Below are positions 33,225 through 45,790 of a stretch of DNA of 64,000 bases, piece after piece. The DNA comes from Aquilaria yunnanensis. Lineage: Eukaryota > Streptophyta > Magnoliopsida > Malvales > Thymelaeaceae. Under the pieces are notes generated by a model. It searched no databases. It was not told the origin of the DNA and saw only the letters and a list, made by a program, of their open reading frames with translations. Within the stretch, counting starts at the first letter, position 1; each line of letters starts with the position of its first letter. The stretch is from assembly GCA_039654915.1 (NCBI GenBank), contig CM077597.1, positions 27,378,001 through 27,442,000 of the forward strand, in the 5' to 3' direction. Made by a program: the position numbers and the translations under genes.

Positions 33225-35310
33225 TAATCAGGATTTTTTCAAGAAGGCAAATTTGAGGTGAATAACTGATTGCTAATGAGCTGGTGTACTTTGCAAAACA
33301 TAGAAAGCTAAAAATGGCACTGTTATAGGAAGATTTTGAAAAGGCCTTTGATAATATTACTTGGTATTTTCTCTTGCATACTATAAGGCTTATGAGATTT
33401 GGAGAAAAAGGAATCAATTGGATTAAGGATGCATCACTTCAAGTTCACTATTGATGTTGATTAATGGTAGCTTTTATGTGGTGTTTCTAATGGAAAATGG
33501 ATTTTGACAAGGATATCCTTTTTATACTTTCATCCTTTCAATAGTAGTAGAAGTATTGCACAGTCTCATTATTAAAGCTATGACATTGGGAAACCTAAAA
33601 GGGGTTTTGGTTGGTAATGAAAAGTTTGAAATTACCCATCTACAGTTTGCACATGAAACATTATTTTTGGGGGAATGGAGAAACTATAATATTTTTTTGA
33701 AAAAAACCTGGAGAAAAGCAATTTCTTGAAGGCGAATGTGTCTGATTGTGAGCTACAAAGAATGGTTACATTGACAAAGTGAAAGGCTGCATCTATTCCT
33801 TTCATATATCTTGGCTTTCCAATAGAAGGTTCGATTAAAAGAGTTGCATCCTAAAGGGGTATTATTGATAACTTGAAATCAATACTTGTGGATTAGAAAT
33901 TAAAATATTTTTTATAAAGAGCAAGACTTACTCTTTTTAGGCCATGCAACTTGAGCCTATTTGTGTAGTACTTCTATTTATTTTACTATAGATTTGTTGT
34001 TTTGAAAATCTTGGAATTCATAAAAAATAACTTTTTTTAGGGAGGGTCAGAAGTGGCTAGGAAATTTCATGTGGTTTCTTAGTCTAGAGTCATGTCAAGT
34101 AAGAATTTAAGAAGCTTGAGTGTGGTTATCTTAGTTGGAAAAAATTTAGCTTGGTTATCTTAGTTGGAAAAAATTTAGCTTTACTCCACAATGGTGGCAT
34201 TTGAAGTTAGAATCAAGTGCATTATAGAGAGTTATGGTTGTCTCAACTTATGGTCATGAGGGTGCTTTAGGAAACTATTATGTCCACTCGATTTGGGGAT
34301 ATATTGTGGGTTTGGGCAACATTCTTTGTTCAAAGGGCTAAATTTGGATGAGTGTTTTTGTTAAAGATTGGGTAATGGTGAAAAAATAAGGTTTTGGGTT
34401 AATTGTTGGGGTGGAAATTTTTAGTTGTATCAAATTTCTAGGACTATTTTGGTTAGTTAAAAATAAGGAGAGTGAAGTGTCAGAGATGGGGTCTTGGGAA
34501 GATGAATGTTGGGTTTAGAAAAGGCCTTTGCATAGGTCAGTTAGAGGTCATGAGGAGAGGGAGTGCTAGGAGCTTCTCACTTTATTATTTTTTGTTTATT
34601 TAAATAAAAAGTTGGAAGATAAGCTTGTATTGATCTTACAAGCAGTGGTTCGTTCACTACAAAATCCTTGGCTTTGGCATTGGATGCTTACTTTATTACT
34701 ATAGCGAGTATGGCATCTAACTTTAAATGGAACTCTTGGTGCCCCTTGAAGATTAATTTCTTATACTAGAAAGTTACACAAGGTTGGATAGCTTTGAAAC
34801 AGAACTTAATCTTTAGGGCTATTGTGCTAGTCATTGCTGCCCACACCTTTTGCCCCTTTGCTATGGAGGATGCTGCACAATTGCTCATTGCTTGCAGATT
34901 TCCTACTCAGCTATGGTGGTCCATTTATTTGTGGTGCACATGCTAAAATAATAGCACTCTTAGCCTTCATCTTTTTCTCCCTCAACCTTCATTCACAAGT
35001 GATGGTGGCAATGCAATTTAATCATGCGGGGTGGTTGTAAAGGCAACTTTGTGGTTGATCTTGTTTGCTCAAAATAATTGCATTTTTAGCAACAAGTCAA
35101 CAACCTGGTTAAAGATCATTTCATTAGTTAAGGAACTTCCCTACATTGGATTTCTAAGCGATCATGTTGGGTTTATGCTTTATTTGACATTTGTTGTTTA
35201 AATTTTTTTCTATTCTTTTAGTAATGTTTGCATTTAGATTGCAGTTCTGGCTATTCTTTAACTCCATGCTAGTTTATTAATAAATTATTTTTCATTGATA
35301 GAAAACATTA
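33225..35310 (+). pseudogene. L1-type LINE reverse transcriptase fragment
   Basis: Plus-strand text: DFEKAFDNITWYFL, RFGEKGINWIKD, then FEITHLQFAHETLFLGEW, YLGFPIEG and LTLFRPCNLSLFV, the order of a plant non-LTR RT. The catalytic FADD box has become FAHE. Many stops and frame changes. It lies within LTR-derived sequence. The 5' part and any clear target duplication are missing. The 3' end is probably near the A/T-rich TTTATTAATAAATTATTTTT at 35270-35290. Contains a 29-bp direct duplication near 34120-34177. Confidence 0.75.
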
Positions 35311-37750
35311 ACTAAAAAGTTATCACTTAGGTAAGTACTAATTCATAGCATAAGCTATCTGAATCTTAAAGTTCACACTTAGGGAAGATACCTGTCAAAC
35401 ATTAAAACATAGCTTAAACAGTAGCCACATTTATACCGTTAGGCCTAACTAGCATTCTTAGTACTTGTACAACACTTGAAGGATGAGTACACTAGCATAC
35501 TCAATAAGAGGTTGGGGCACCTGCAAGGGAAAACATATGCCACCATGCAAAGTAAAATATATATAGACACATATACATAACACATATAGTATAAAAACAT
35601 ACACAACACAAAAAAACAACAATAATGTTAGTAGATTGTATGCATGGATGGATGAATTATGCACAAGCATATGCTCGTAGGACTTCTTTACGCTCGTAGG
35701 ACCACATATCTGATGCTAACACTTAACCTTAGCCCATGAAGTTCTCTTATGGGCCCTTTAGAGTAAGCCATCACCTACTAAACCATACCCACTACTTACA
35801 AGTACCTTAGAGCAAGTCATCATTTACTCACCTCTCAACCATCTTCTACTTCTTTCTTATTTTATTGGGTAACTAACTTTATGGAAATACTTCATTGAGT
35901 TCCCCTAAAATTGACTTGAGCACTATAGTAGATCACTTACTGAGTCTATTGGCTCAATTAGGGCCTCTTGAGTTTCACCTTAAGGCTTGAAGGTTCTTGA
36001 CCTCTGTCCTTGGGCCATTACGGGATAACAAACCCTTGGTTTTTGCTCCATTGTCGGAGGTCCAAAAAATCTTCTCTTTTCCCTTAGAGTACTCAAACCC
36101 TCCCTAGTCCTTCCTTGGTACCTATCTTACAACTTAACCTACCTAAATTATCCACACCATCTATTCTCTTAACCACTTCTTGGTTATCAAACTTAAATTA
36201 TACATGAAATATGCTTTGGGAGTAGGCCTATTTTAAAGTTTTAGAGTTGTTAGGATAGGCATAAGATCATAACCAATATATATGTAGCCATGCTGTAGTC
36301 GTTAACTTAGGGCATAATGCATAGTGGTTTCACATTACTAGGGACATTTTGTTGATTTGTAAAAATGAGGGCATGGCATAACTGCTTCATCGCTGGTGCT
36401 TTAGTGCCAATGTTCCTTGTGGAACACAACCTTTCTCGCAGCCAATGCCTTTTTTAGCCCAAATATTGCTTACCTAAGGCCTATGCATCTTGTTTTCCAT
36501 CTAAGCTTACTGCCTAGTGTTAGGAAACTTCTTCAGCAACAACTTAACACACTAAAACATAAATTCTGTACCTTGAATCAGCCACAAAGCAAGATGCACA
36601 CAAACAATGTTAGGCAAGCATAAGGTAACTCAACAAGGTTCATTTGAATTCTAGTTCCAGTAAATGAGGACATTTTGCTGATTTGTAAAAATGAAGGCAT
36701 GGCATAATAGCTCCATCTCTAGTGCTTCAGTGCCAATGTTCCCTGCTAGACACAACCCTTCTTTTTGGTTTTTTTGGCCTAAATCTTGCTTACCTAAAGC
36801 CTATGCATCTTGTTTTCCATCTAGGTTTACTGCTAAGTGTTAGGAAACTTCTTCTGTAACAACTTAACATGCCAAAACATAAATCCCTTACCTTGAATCG
36901 GCGACAAAGCTAGATGCACACAAATCACATTAGGCAAGCGTACGGTAACTCAACAAGGTTCCTTTGAGTTCCAGTTCTAATCAATGGAATTGGGCATCAT
37001 GAACACCAAATTAAGACCATTTCTATCCATTATTGAAGCTTAGAACCAACCAATAAACATAAAGGGGGCTTAAATTTGGGTTTTAACGTGAAACTTACAT
37101 AAAGAATAGCTAATGCGCTAGTTCTACCAAAGATGAGCATGAGCCCGTTCAGATGGCTTTCAGACCTTCAAATTTCATTGAAAATTGAGGAAATTAGGAG
37201 TTTTTTTGTTGGAGAGCTAGGGAGCAAAGGGATCCACAAAAATGGAGAGTGAAAAAGATGATGAATAGTAGTGTTCTTTATCTGAAATCTCTTTAACTAC
37301 TCCAACTCAACAAAACTGAACCGTTTTTTCACTTTGGCCCTCAACCCCTTCTCTAAACCAAAAATGGCCCTTAAGCTACTCAAAGTTAACCTTATCCCTT
37401 CATGTTAACCTTAGCTCCTCATGACGCAAAAGCCCAATTTTTAACAGTTAGTGCATTTTAGCACTTTAATTTCAACTTTTGATTCAAATGATTAGTAACA
37501 CTTGTGGTCTTAACTTATGCAGCAAAAAATACTTGCATGACCTTAATTTTATTCAAATTATGGCCATGTCATTAATTTAGGACAAAATTACCATTTTTTC
37601 ATTCTTTCTTATAAGTGCGATTTTACACTTATGAACTCAATTTAACCTTACTTAGGTTGTTTTTTCTTACTTAATAAAAAACATATTGAAGGATTTAACA
37701 TGAGATTTACTTACCTTGTCACTCAAGATAGGGGAAGTACTTAAAGGGCC
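35311..37750 (-). repeat. Second long-LTR copy, part 2, with 326-bp tandem duplication
   Basis: LTR-like sequence resuming after the LINE. It shares short matches with 29800-31300 and has a purine-rich leader-like stretch at 37200-37260 (GGAGAGCTAGGGAGCAAAGG) like that at 31270. No coding frame. The tandem duplication is listed separately. Confidence 0.45.
36342..36993. repeat. Tandem direct repeat, two copies of about 326 bp
   Basis: Copy 1 starts GGACATTTTGTTGATTTGT at 36342 and copy 2 starts GGACATTTTGCTGATTTGT at 36668. Both contain GCCTATGCATCTTGTTTTCC and GTTAGGAAACTTCTTC and end near GTTCCAGTTCTAAT/GTTCCAGTAAAT. The copies differ at many positions, so the duplication is not recent. 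Confidence 0.85.
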
Positions 37751-38579
37751 TTTATAACATTTATTAAGGCAAGTAAATAGAGGAATTAAGTGCCTCAAGA
37801 ACACTTTTATTTGGCCAGATATTATTTGATTATACATTGCTAGAGCTTTTTGATTGGATTTCTGTTCATGTGCTCTTATGACTATTGAATTGCATTTACT
37901 TGCAACATTGATGTCTCAGTCTTATTACATTTTATTATTGACTTTTATATGGGATTCATCCTCACTTCTCTCACTGAAGAGAATATTAATCATTCTAATT
38001 AGAAACTATTTTTGTGTTTTGAAGTATAGGTATCTAATGGGGCTATATAGATTATAGTTTCAAGATTGGATTTTGTTGCTAAGATTCTATGTAAGCTTTT
38101 GGAAGCTCCTACTGATTGAACATGTTGGCTTAAGTGTGATGTTGATTTTATGGACCTTGCTAATGTCTTGAAAGGATTGTCAAAGGTTTTAGCATTAAAA
38201 CTGTAAAAGTGTGCACCACTATATGTACTAATCTATAATGTGTAGTTCTAGCGAAATGCTTCCTAGCCTTTTAGTTCCTGTGTTTGTATGTTCTACTAAC
38301 TTTTTTTCTCAAGTTTTGTTCCTAGTTTGTTTAGTGACTGACAATTTGTAAAGAATTTTGTAGTATTGTGCGTATTTCTATGCTTAAGACTTTGACTGAA
38401 GAAATGCATGTTCTACCTCACAAGCTTCCTACATAAGTTACTATTTTCAACAGAGTTGTTCGATTTTTAGTTTCAAAAACTCAAATATGTCAAATTGGTT
38501 GCCTCAATCCAATCAAACAAGTTTTATTTACTTGAAGAAAAATGTTTAAACCCTAAGACTTTTTGTTTTCTATGAGCAC
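37751..38579. other. Unassigned AT-rich sequence
   Basis: No recognised gene, repeat or motif. Open stretches are short (a 67-codon plus-strand frame at 37854-38057 without features). Confidence 0.4.
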
Positions 38580-40053
38580 TACATTTTGCATCCCCAAGCT
38601 CACATTCCGAATAACCTATGAAACTTAGCCTGTGACTATGTCATGAACAACCTCAGACCATATGCATGTTCTATTGAGTGCAAGATAAAACAGCATACCT
38701 GACTAATCAGGTAGTTGAAAAAGACTCAAAGCTCAGTTTGTGCTTGTGGCCAAAAGCATGGTGCCATCAACATGCTCAAGGGCTACTTCAACTTGATTTG
38801 GGATACTAAAAAGGGAGAACTTTGGCTCTTTAGACAATGTATTCTCCTAGTTTTAATGAAAGTTCATGTGTAGCCAACCATGAAAGAAGATAGGGAACTA
38901 GCTTTTAGACATCAAGTGGGAGAAGAATGAACATCACCATGACTATTTGGCGGCCCTATAGATTACTAACCGCCCCTTGGATGTTAGGCTACCTGGCTTA
39001 AACAATGCCATCACCCAAAAATCACACTTTTCTAGGCTAATCTAGGAGAATCATCCCCATAGTGTGGAAAAGTTCTACAACTAAGCATATCGTGATATCT
39101 AAGCTAAGGATGCCAGGGGCCAACAACCAAAAGAGACAATGAGCCTAGCATACAACTCCAAGACACTAGGGCGAACATCTTTTATGCCTTGGTATTTTGA
39201 AACATGGTGACCTAGTTGCCATGGTCAATTAATGTATGATTCCCGAAGGATAAGAAGAAATACTATGGGTATCATATGGATTATGGACATGGTACCAAAG
39301 ACTTGCAAGGAATTGAAGCCCTTTGCAAATTAGCTAATGTCGGAAGGCAAGCTATAAAAGATTGCTTGAGATGTCTCCCTTGGTGAAGGTACATGAGCCT
39401 AGTGGAAAAGATTGGTACAAGAAGATCTCAAAGCTCAGGGGATTGAGATTATGATGGACTAGCTAAGGTCATTGAATGATCACCGAGGTGTCTGTCAAAT
39501 AAAGGAGGATAGAGCATGAGGTCAGCAATGTATAATCAGTAGGCCCCAATAAATCTATCGAAAGAAATGATAGGTCCACATCTTGGTTTCCCACACAGAT
39601 CTGCTACTAATCATGGCCTAAATTACAAACTATGACGTATGAAGGGTCTATATAGATGGAGGGTGCAACGTCAATGTGATTTTCAGCAATGCTCTGGAGC
39701 CCTTGAACATTAGACAATCCTTTCTAACTTTAATTTAGGGATGCACCTATGCCACGAGGAAGAATGAGGCCCCAATTTTAGTCTTTTGTTCCTGGTTTCC
39801 TTTTGTTTTTATTATGTTTCTTTACTAGCATGATGGGGTAATTTATCTGCTAATGTTTAGAGCAAATGAACAATAGGATGATATTGTTGTTATGATTACT
39901 TTTGCTTTAATATAATTACAGTTTTCTTCTGATCTATCTAATGTTCTTTGATGCATTTATTAAAAGTAGCTAGCCTATTAATTCAATGTTGGATGATGAA
40001 TATATGCAGGTAGTATCTACTATGTTTGTTGTGGATCACTGTTGGACATAAGG
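38580..40053 (+). pseudogene. Block X2, part 1: gag/protease fragment
   Basis: From 39068 it matches 9211-9617 and 11045-11680 without the two insertions seen there. The plus strand keeps YGYHMDYGHGTK (39250-39290) and a protease-like DG-NVNVIF segment near 39665-39690. The portion 38580-39067 probably continues the Gag remnant, but no motif is certain. The last five bases before the Athila element (GATAT at 40054-40058) are its target site. Confidence 0.55.
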
Positions 40054-40058
40054 GATAT

Positions 40059-41603
40059 TGGTCGGTCGTCGAAACCGCAAAAAATAATTCTGGTATCCCT
40101 AACAACCTAGAATAAATAAATTTGTAGTCTAGCAGTGATAACCAGGTCGAATCCTAAGGGAAATTTTTATCTAAAAGCTTCCTATCAAAAAACTGAAATA
40201 AAATGTTGGGGGATTTTCTTGAATTAAAAGCTGAAATAAATTAACTGTAAAATCAAATCAAAATTAACCAATACTAAAAATGCTTAGTTCAGGGTTGATT
40301 ATTCATTCCAATCACGTAGTTGATCATCGAAGAAAAGTACTTCTTCAATTCAAGCAAATAAACAGGACTCTCTTTAAAGCTAAAAAGAGTCCTAAGAATT
40401 CAGCAGTAAAACTAACCAGAAAAAGCTTCAGATTAATTTCTTAATTTTGAGTAATCAAATATTGAAAAGCTATTTCTAATAAACCCAAAATTAGCATTAA
40501 GAACAATTAACCAAAAAGTTTATTCCAAGCAATAATTCAAAAGCTTGAACAATTTAACCTGTCTTACTTCTTCATATGAACTAACTAGAAATAAAAGTAA
40601 TCTCTAGTTAATTCACTTGCTTCTAATTGAATTCTTCAACTAAGCGGTTGAAAGAAAATCAAGCAAATTTGCAATCCCATAACCAATCCAACAAGCGAGA
40701 ACAGGAAAATTAATTGCAATAAATCTGAACAACAAAGAAATAAATACTTGAAATTAAAGAAAATTTAAGCAAGAAAAATCAATCCTCACAACTGTTGTTG
40801 AGGATGGAAATCGTTCCTAGAACTGAACCAAAAAATTACTCAGCCATGATCGGAAGAGAAACAAGGAACAATTTTCAAAAAACACTAAAAAGTGAAAAAG
40901 AGTACCCCATCCCAAAAAAAAAAAAAAAAAGAGGAGCCTATTGCTAAACTCATAAAAACTCCCTAAATTTTCTATATTATTACAAAGGTACCCCAAACAA
41001 ATAAAAAGATTCAAAATAATTATAAGGTTTCAAAGTTGTCAGCCAAGCAATGCTCCAGAACAGCAACAGAAACTTCAAGCTGATATTCGACCTTGATGCA
41101 ACCATTATTTCTCAAAACTCAAAGCATAAAATTTTTATATCTATTTCTTAGCTTCGAAACGACACCTGAATCGCATAAAACGGACATTTACAGCCAAAGA
41201 TATGCCCAAAATACCGCAACTGTTTCTGAACCACTAGTGACTCGTAAATCGCGACTTTGAAGTTGAATTTGGCCCTCTTAACGTGCAAACTAGGTTACAT
41301 GGTCTGCATATGAATTGTAGCTCCAGATGTTAGGTTTCCAATGAATAAAGAATTACTCCATTTCAATCCTTGTAGCTCAAGATATGATTTTTCTACCAGA
41401 ATCTCACTAATCTGTCAGAATCCTAAAAGAACACAAGCAAATTAAAACTTGTAAAATGGCAAATCAAATCCACTTTCAACCAATTGAGTCCAGATATGTT
41501 GTATGCTACAAAACATAGTCAAAATATATCTTTAAGGTTCAAAATATATTAAAATATACTAAATATGAGAGAAATAATAATAATAATAAATATAAACTTA
41601 TCA
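40059..41603 (-). repeat. 3' LTR of Athila element (1545 bp)
   Basis: Plus-strand ends are TGGTCGGTCG and AAACTTATCA. The left end abuts GATAT, and the right end abuts the purine tract. About 17 differences from the 5' LTR over the first 245 aligned bases. An A17 run at 40914-40930 stands where the other LTR has C14. Insert/deletion differences surround it. Confidence 0.9.
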
Positions 41604-41617
41604 AATTCCCCCACACT
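41604..41617 (-). promoter_or_regulatory. Polypurine tract of Athila element
   Basis: On the minus strand AGTGTGGGGGAATT directly precedes the 3' LTR start TGATAAG. It is the standard plus-strand primer position, and the same motif precedes LTRs at 57343 and 59885. Confidence 0.8.
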
Positions 41618-42951
41618 TAGCTTTTGCTCATCCCCTGGCAAAACTCAAAATAGAAACATACTTTTGAGCTAAACTGAGTAAGATAATTTCAAATTCAAGG
41701 GTCTTGAATAACTTAACAAAAGTAATTAAGTATGCAATACACTCAGCAATAGCAACTCAAAACTAAATAAGTCATTGAAAACAATTTTTCACAAGCTAGC
41801 AACAATCATCGTTAAAAATCTGAGAAGAACATCAAACTTTTGCACAAAGTAAAGAGAACAAACCAGGTAGATAAGAACTTAAAAAGCACCGCCGGTCTTA
41901 CCACAAATCCATGGAAAATAAGAAATCAGTTAAGAATTTACTTTTTTTTTTCTTTTTTTTCTTTTACTTGATTTTTTTTTTCATTTTATCTTTTTCTTGT
42001 GTTTTGCCATTTAGCGAGTATATAATAGGAGTTCTACCATACCCAAGCTACTAACTCGACACAAATCCAAAGTGGTCTTTGACCATACTCATATTCCTAT
42101 TACCTTTTCGAGTAGTGATCGACTCATGTCTTAGGAGAAGATCCCAACCTACTTTAATACCCAGAATAGCAGAGCAGCAAATTTCTTCTTTTTCTTTTCT
42201 AGTAGAATACAACAAGTCAAACAATTTTTATTTTTTTTTCTCAAGTGATTCAAATCATCCATCAACCAAACAAACCACATATTCAACTTAATAAGCTCAT
42301 AATCTCACAAGGTTTAAATCAATGTACTAAGTACACAAATTTGATGGAAAAATCAGCTTCTTAAGATAACCATCCACTAGCTTGATCAAAATTTGCAACA
42401 ACAACAATTTAAAAAAAAAATTTGGGAGTTGCATAAAGACTAATAAATCACTAACTCAATACTCAAGCTAAGCATTCAGGAACCAAAAAGGTGAAATCAT
42501 CTAACAATTCAGGTCAATGCTTAAAAGTATGAATAAAAAAAATTTAGTTCAACATTTTGACAACTGAAAATTCTGGCTCAGGCTAACCACTCCCCCACAC
42601 TTAAATCAAACATTGTCCTCAATGTTTATAATAAAAGCACAGATGGGGAAAAGAAAAGGTACCGCCCTGAGAGATGATTCCACAAGGATCTATAGCCCAA
42701 AATTTGACTTCAGCTTGCTGCCCCATATGGTTCAGTTCACCTCCAGCTTGAAAGAGATATTGCCTGATCAAGAAAATTAGTTGTGAGAATAAAGAAATCT
42801 AAAAAATAAAATCTAGAAAATAAAAATAAAAATAAAGGAAAGAAAGAAAAGGAAAAAAAATCATAATTGTTCGTGGCACAAAACCACATTTGGGTTGCCT
42901 CCCAAAAGCGCCTTTCTTTATTGTCTTTGGCTAGACAACCTGCTTCCTGCA
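41618..42951 (-). other. 3' untranslated region of Athila element
   Basis: Non-coding. A second purine tract (minus AAGTGTGGGGGAGTG, 42588-42602) lies about 1 kb upstream of the terminal one. T-rich run at 41940-41990. Closely related to the internal regions of the derivative at 54501-61491. No env-like frame. Confidence 0.7.
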
Positions 42952-44150
42952 TCAGCCTGACTCATAGGTAGGAGCAACCAAGTGAATTTCCTCCATATAA
43001 AAGACAACAATATTTTCAAGAAAAGGTTTCAACCTGTGACCATTCACTTTAAAAACTTTATTAGTCTGCAAACTTTCAATTTCAACAGCACCATACGGAA
43101 AAGTATTCACTACAACAAATAGACCAATCCATCTAGATTTCAACTTACCTGGCATGAGCTTCAACCTTGAATTAAAAAGCAATTCTTTTTTACCTTTAAA
43201 AAATTGTTTACAATTCAGCCGCCTGTCATGAAGGTACTTTGTGCGCTCCTTATACATGCTAACATTGCCATATGCTTCCAACCTGATTTCTTCCAGCTCT
43301 TGAAGTTGCAACTTTCTTTCTTTTCTAGCTTCTTTTAGATCCAAGTTGCACTGCTTAACAGCCCAAAAAGCACAATGTTCAATCTCCATAGGTAAATGGC
43401 ACAACTTACCAAAAACTAACCAATACGGTAACATCCCAATTGGTGTTTTATATGCTATTCGGTAAGCCCATAGTCCATCCTCCAAGCGCAGGCTCCAGTC
43501 TTTCCTGTTACGATTGATTGTTTTCTCCAAGATGCTTTTTATCTCCCGATTTGAAACTTTAGCTTTCCCGTTAGTTTGTGGGTGGTAGGCAGTGGCTACT
43601 TGATGGTGCACCCCATATTTCCTCATTAATGCTTCAACAGTACGGTTGCAAAAATGTGTACCCTGATCACTAATAATTGCTCTAGGAATCCCAAACCTAC
43701 TGAAAATGTTAGACTTGAGAAATCCTACAATAACCTTAGAATCATTAGTACGGGTAGCCTTTGCTTTTACCCATTTCGAAACATAATCCACAGCAAGCAA
43801 TATGTAAACAAATCCAAAAAAGTTAGGAAAGGGTCCCATAAAATCCATTCCCCATACATCAAAAAGCTCACATTATAACATGGGGGTTTGAGGCATTTCA
43901 TTTTGGTGGGATAGATTTCCAACTCTTTGACATTTTTCACAAGTCTTACAAAACTGGTAGGAATCCTTAAATAATGTTTCCTAATAAAACCTGCAGTCCA
44001 AAATTTTCCTACCTGTCCTTTTAGGACCAAAGTGTCCTCCACAAGCATAACTATGACAATAAGTAAGAATGGAATGAATTTCATAATCAGGCACACACCT
44101 ACGAATAATTTGATCAGAACTGATTTTCCACAGATATGGTTCATCCCATA
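42952..44150 (-). pseudogene. Integrase of Athila element, catalytic Glu changed to Lys
   Basis: The zinc domain (CHSYACGGHFG, then CKTCEKCQRVG) is cut by a TAG at 43981-43983, where relatives have Trp (FYWPTLF), and by a TAA at 43873-43875. The core, open from 43848, has D2 (MDFMGPFP) and D61 (IISDQGTHF). The residue exactly 35 positions further, normally Glu (QAEVSNRE), is K97 in [10 protein letters not shown], encoded AAA at 43558-43560. This should abolish strand transfer. The frame continues to 42952 with a C-terminal region reading FPYGAVEI and FKVNGHRLK. Confidence 0.88.
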
Positions 44151-45790
44151 TATAATACTTAGAGTCATTTTTAATTTTGTTCCTCTTTGCTTTGTTCAAG
44201 TCTGTCGGTAAAATTCTAGTAGCTAGAAAATTCACAATATCTGCAAACCAAGGCTCTTTACCTTGCACTTGTAGCAGCTGCTCATCAGGAAATAATTCTG
44301 AAATTGGCAAAGCCTCTTCATCATGCACCAGTCGACTCAAGTGGTTAGCCACAGAATTATCAACACCTTTCTTATCTTTGATCTCTAAGTCAAACTCTTA
44401 TAGTAACAAAACCCAGCGTATCAGTCTCGGCTTAGATTCCTTCTTTGCCAGTAAGTACTTGAGGGCTGCATGATCAGAAAAAAAAATTACTTTAGACCCC
44501 AGTAAATATGATCGAAATTTATCTAAAGCAAAAACAATAGCTAAAAGCTCCTTTTTTGTGGTTGAATAGTTGCATTGGGCAGGATTCAACATCCTTGATG
44601 CATAGTAAATGACATAGCTGTTCCTCCCAATTCTTTGGCCAAGTACGGCTCCTATAGCATATTTACTGGCGTCACACATGATCTCAAGAGGAATATCCCA
44701 ATTAGGGGGTTGTATAATTGGTGAAGATATGAGCAACCCCTTCAGCTTGTCAAAGGCACACTTGCAATTTTCTCCAAAGTTGAAAGACACATCCTTTTGT
44801 AACAGTCTGGTTAAAGGTTGTGCAATCTTTGAGAAATCCTTTATGAAATGCCTGTAAAAACCTGCATGGCGAAGAAAACTACGAATCTCTCGCTCATTAA
44901 TAGGATAAGGTAAATTGGCAATTAGGTCCACCTTGGATTTGTCAACTTCAATACCCCTGGAGGAAACTACATGGCCTAAAACTATTCCCTGTTGAACCAT
45001 CAAATGACATTTTTCATAATTCAGGACCAAGTTTGTGTCAATGCAGCATTTCAAAACCAGGACCAATTTATCTAGACATTGATCAAAAGAATTACCATAA
45101 ACAGTAAAGTCATCCATGAAGATCTCAATGCAATTTTCCAGCAAATCAGAAAAAATACTCATCATGCATCTTTGAAATGTTCCAGGGGTATTACACAATC
45201 CAAAGGGCATTCTATGATAAGCAAAAGTTCCATAGGGACAGGTAAAGGTTGTTTTCTCTTGGTTCTTAGGAGCTACAGCTATTTGGTAGTATCCAGAAAA
45301 TCCATCCAAGAAATAGAAAAATGGCTTACCTGCCAACCTTTCAAGCATCTAGTCGATAAACGGAAGTCGGAAGTGATCCTTCCTTGTAGCTAAATTCAGC
45401 CTCCTAAAATCAATACACATTCTCTATCCGTTTTGGACTTTCATAAGGATAAGTTCATCCTGCTCATTAGGAACAAGGGTTAGACCAGTTTTCTTAGGAA
45501 CAATATGTACTGGACTTACCCACTGACTGTCGGAAATGGGGTATATGATCCCTTGGTCTAAAAGTTTTAGAATCTCCTTTAAAATAATCTCCTTCATTGC
45601 TGGGTTTAGTTTCCACTATGGCTTTCTTACCGGTTTAACACCCTTTTCAAGGAGAATACGATGCATACAAATTGAAGAACTAATTCCCTTGATGTCTGCC
45701 AACGTCCAACCAATTGCTGTCTTGTGTTCCTTCAATACTCGCAACAGCTTCTCTTCCTGATCTCTGGTCAAATCACTTGCGATAATCACC
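44151..45790 (-). pseudogene. Reverse transcriptase and RNase H of Athila element
   Basis: RT reads [41 protein letters not shown] and [11 protein letters not shown]. In the open stretch 45348-44398, D15, D79 and D80 are the catalytic Asps. RNase H follows with D226 ([10 protein letters not shown]), E267 (TKKELLAI) and D292 (FSDHAAL), all present. There is only one RNase H, unlike the Tat element. In-frame stops lie at 45616-45618, 45424-45426, 45349-45351 and 44398-44400. Domains are otherwise well preserved. Confidence 0.9.

Noticed and set aside
40140..40160. ACCAGGTCGAATCCTAAGG, resembling a tRNA T-loop
   Set aside because: It is a conserved part of both Athila LTRs, without acceptor or anticodon arms around it.
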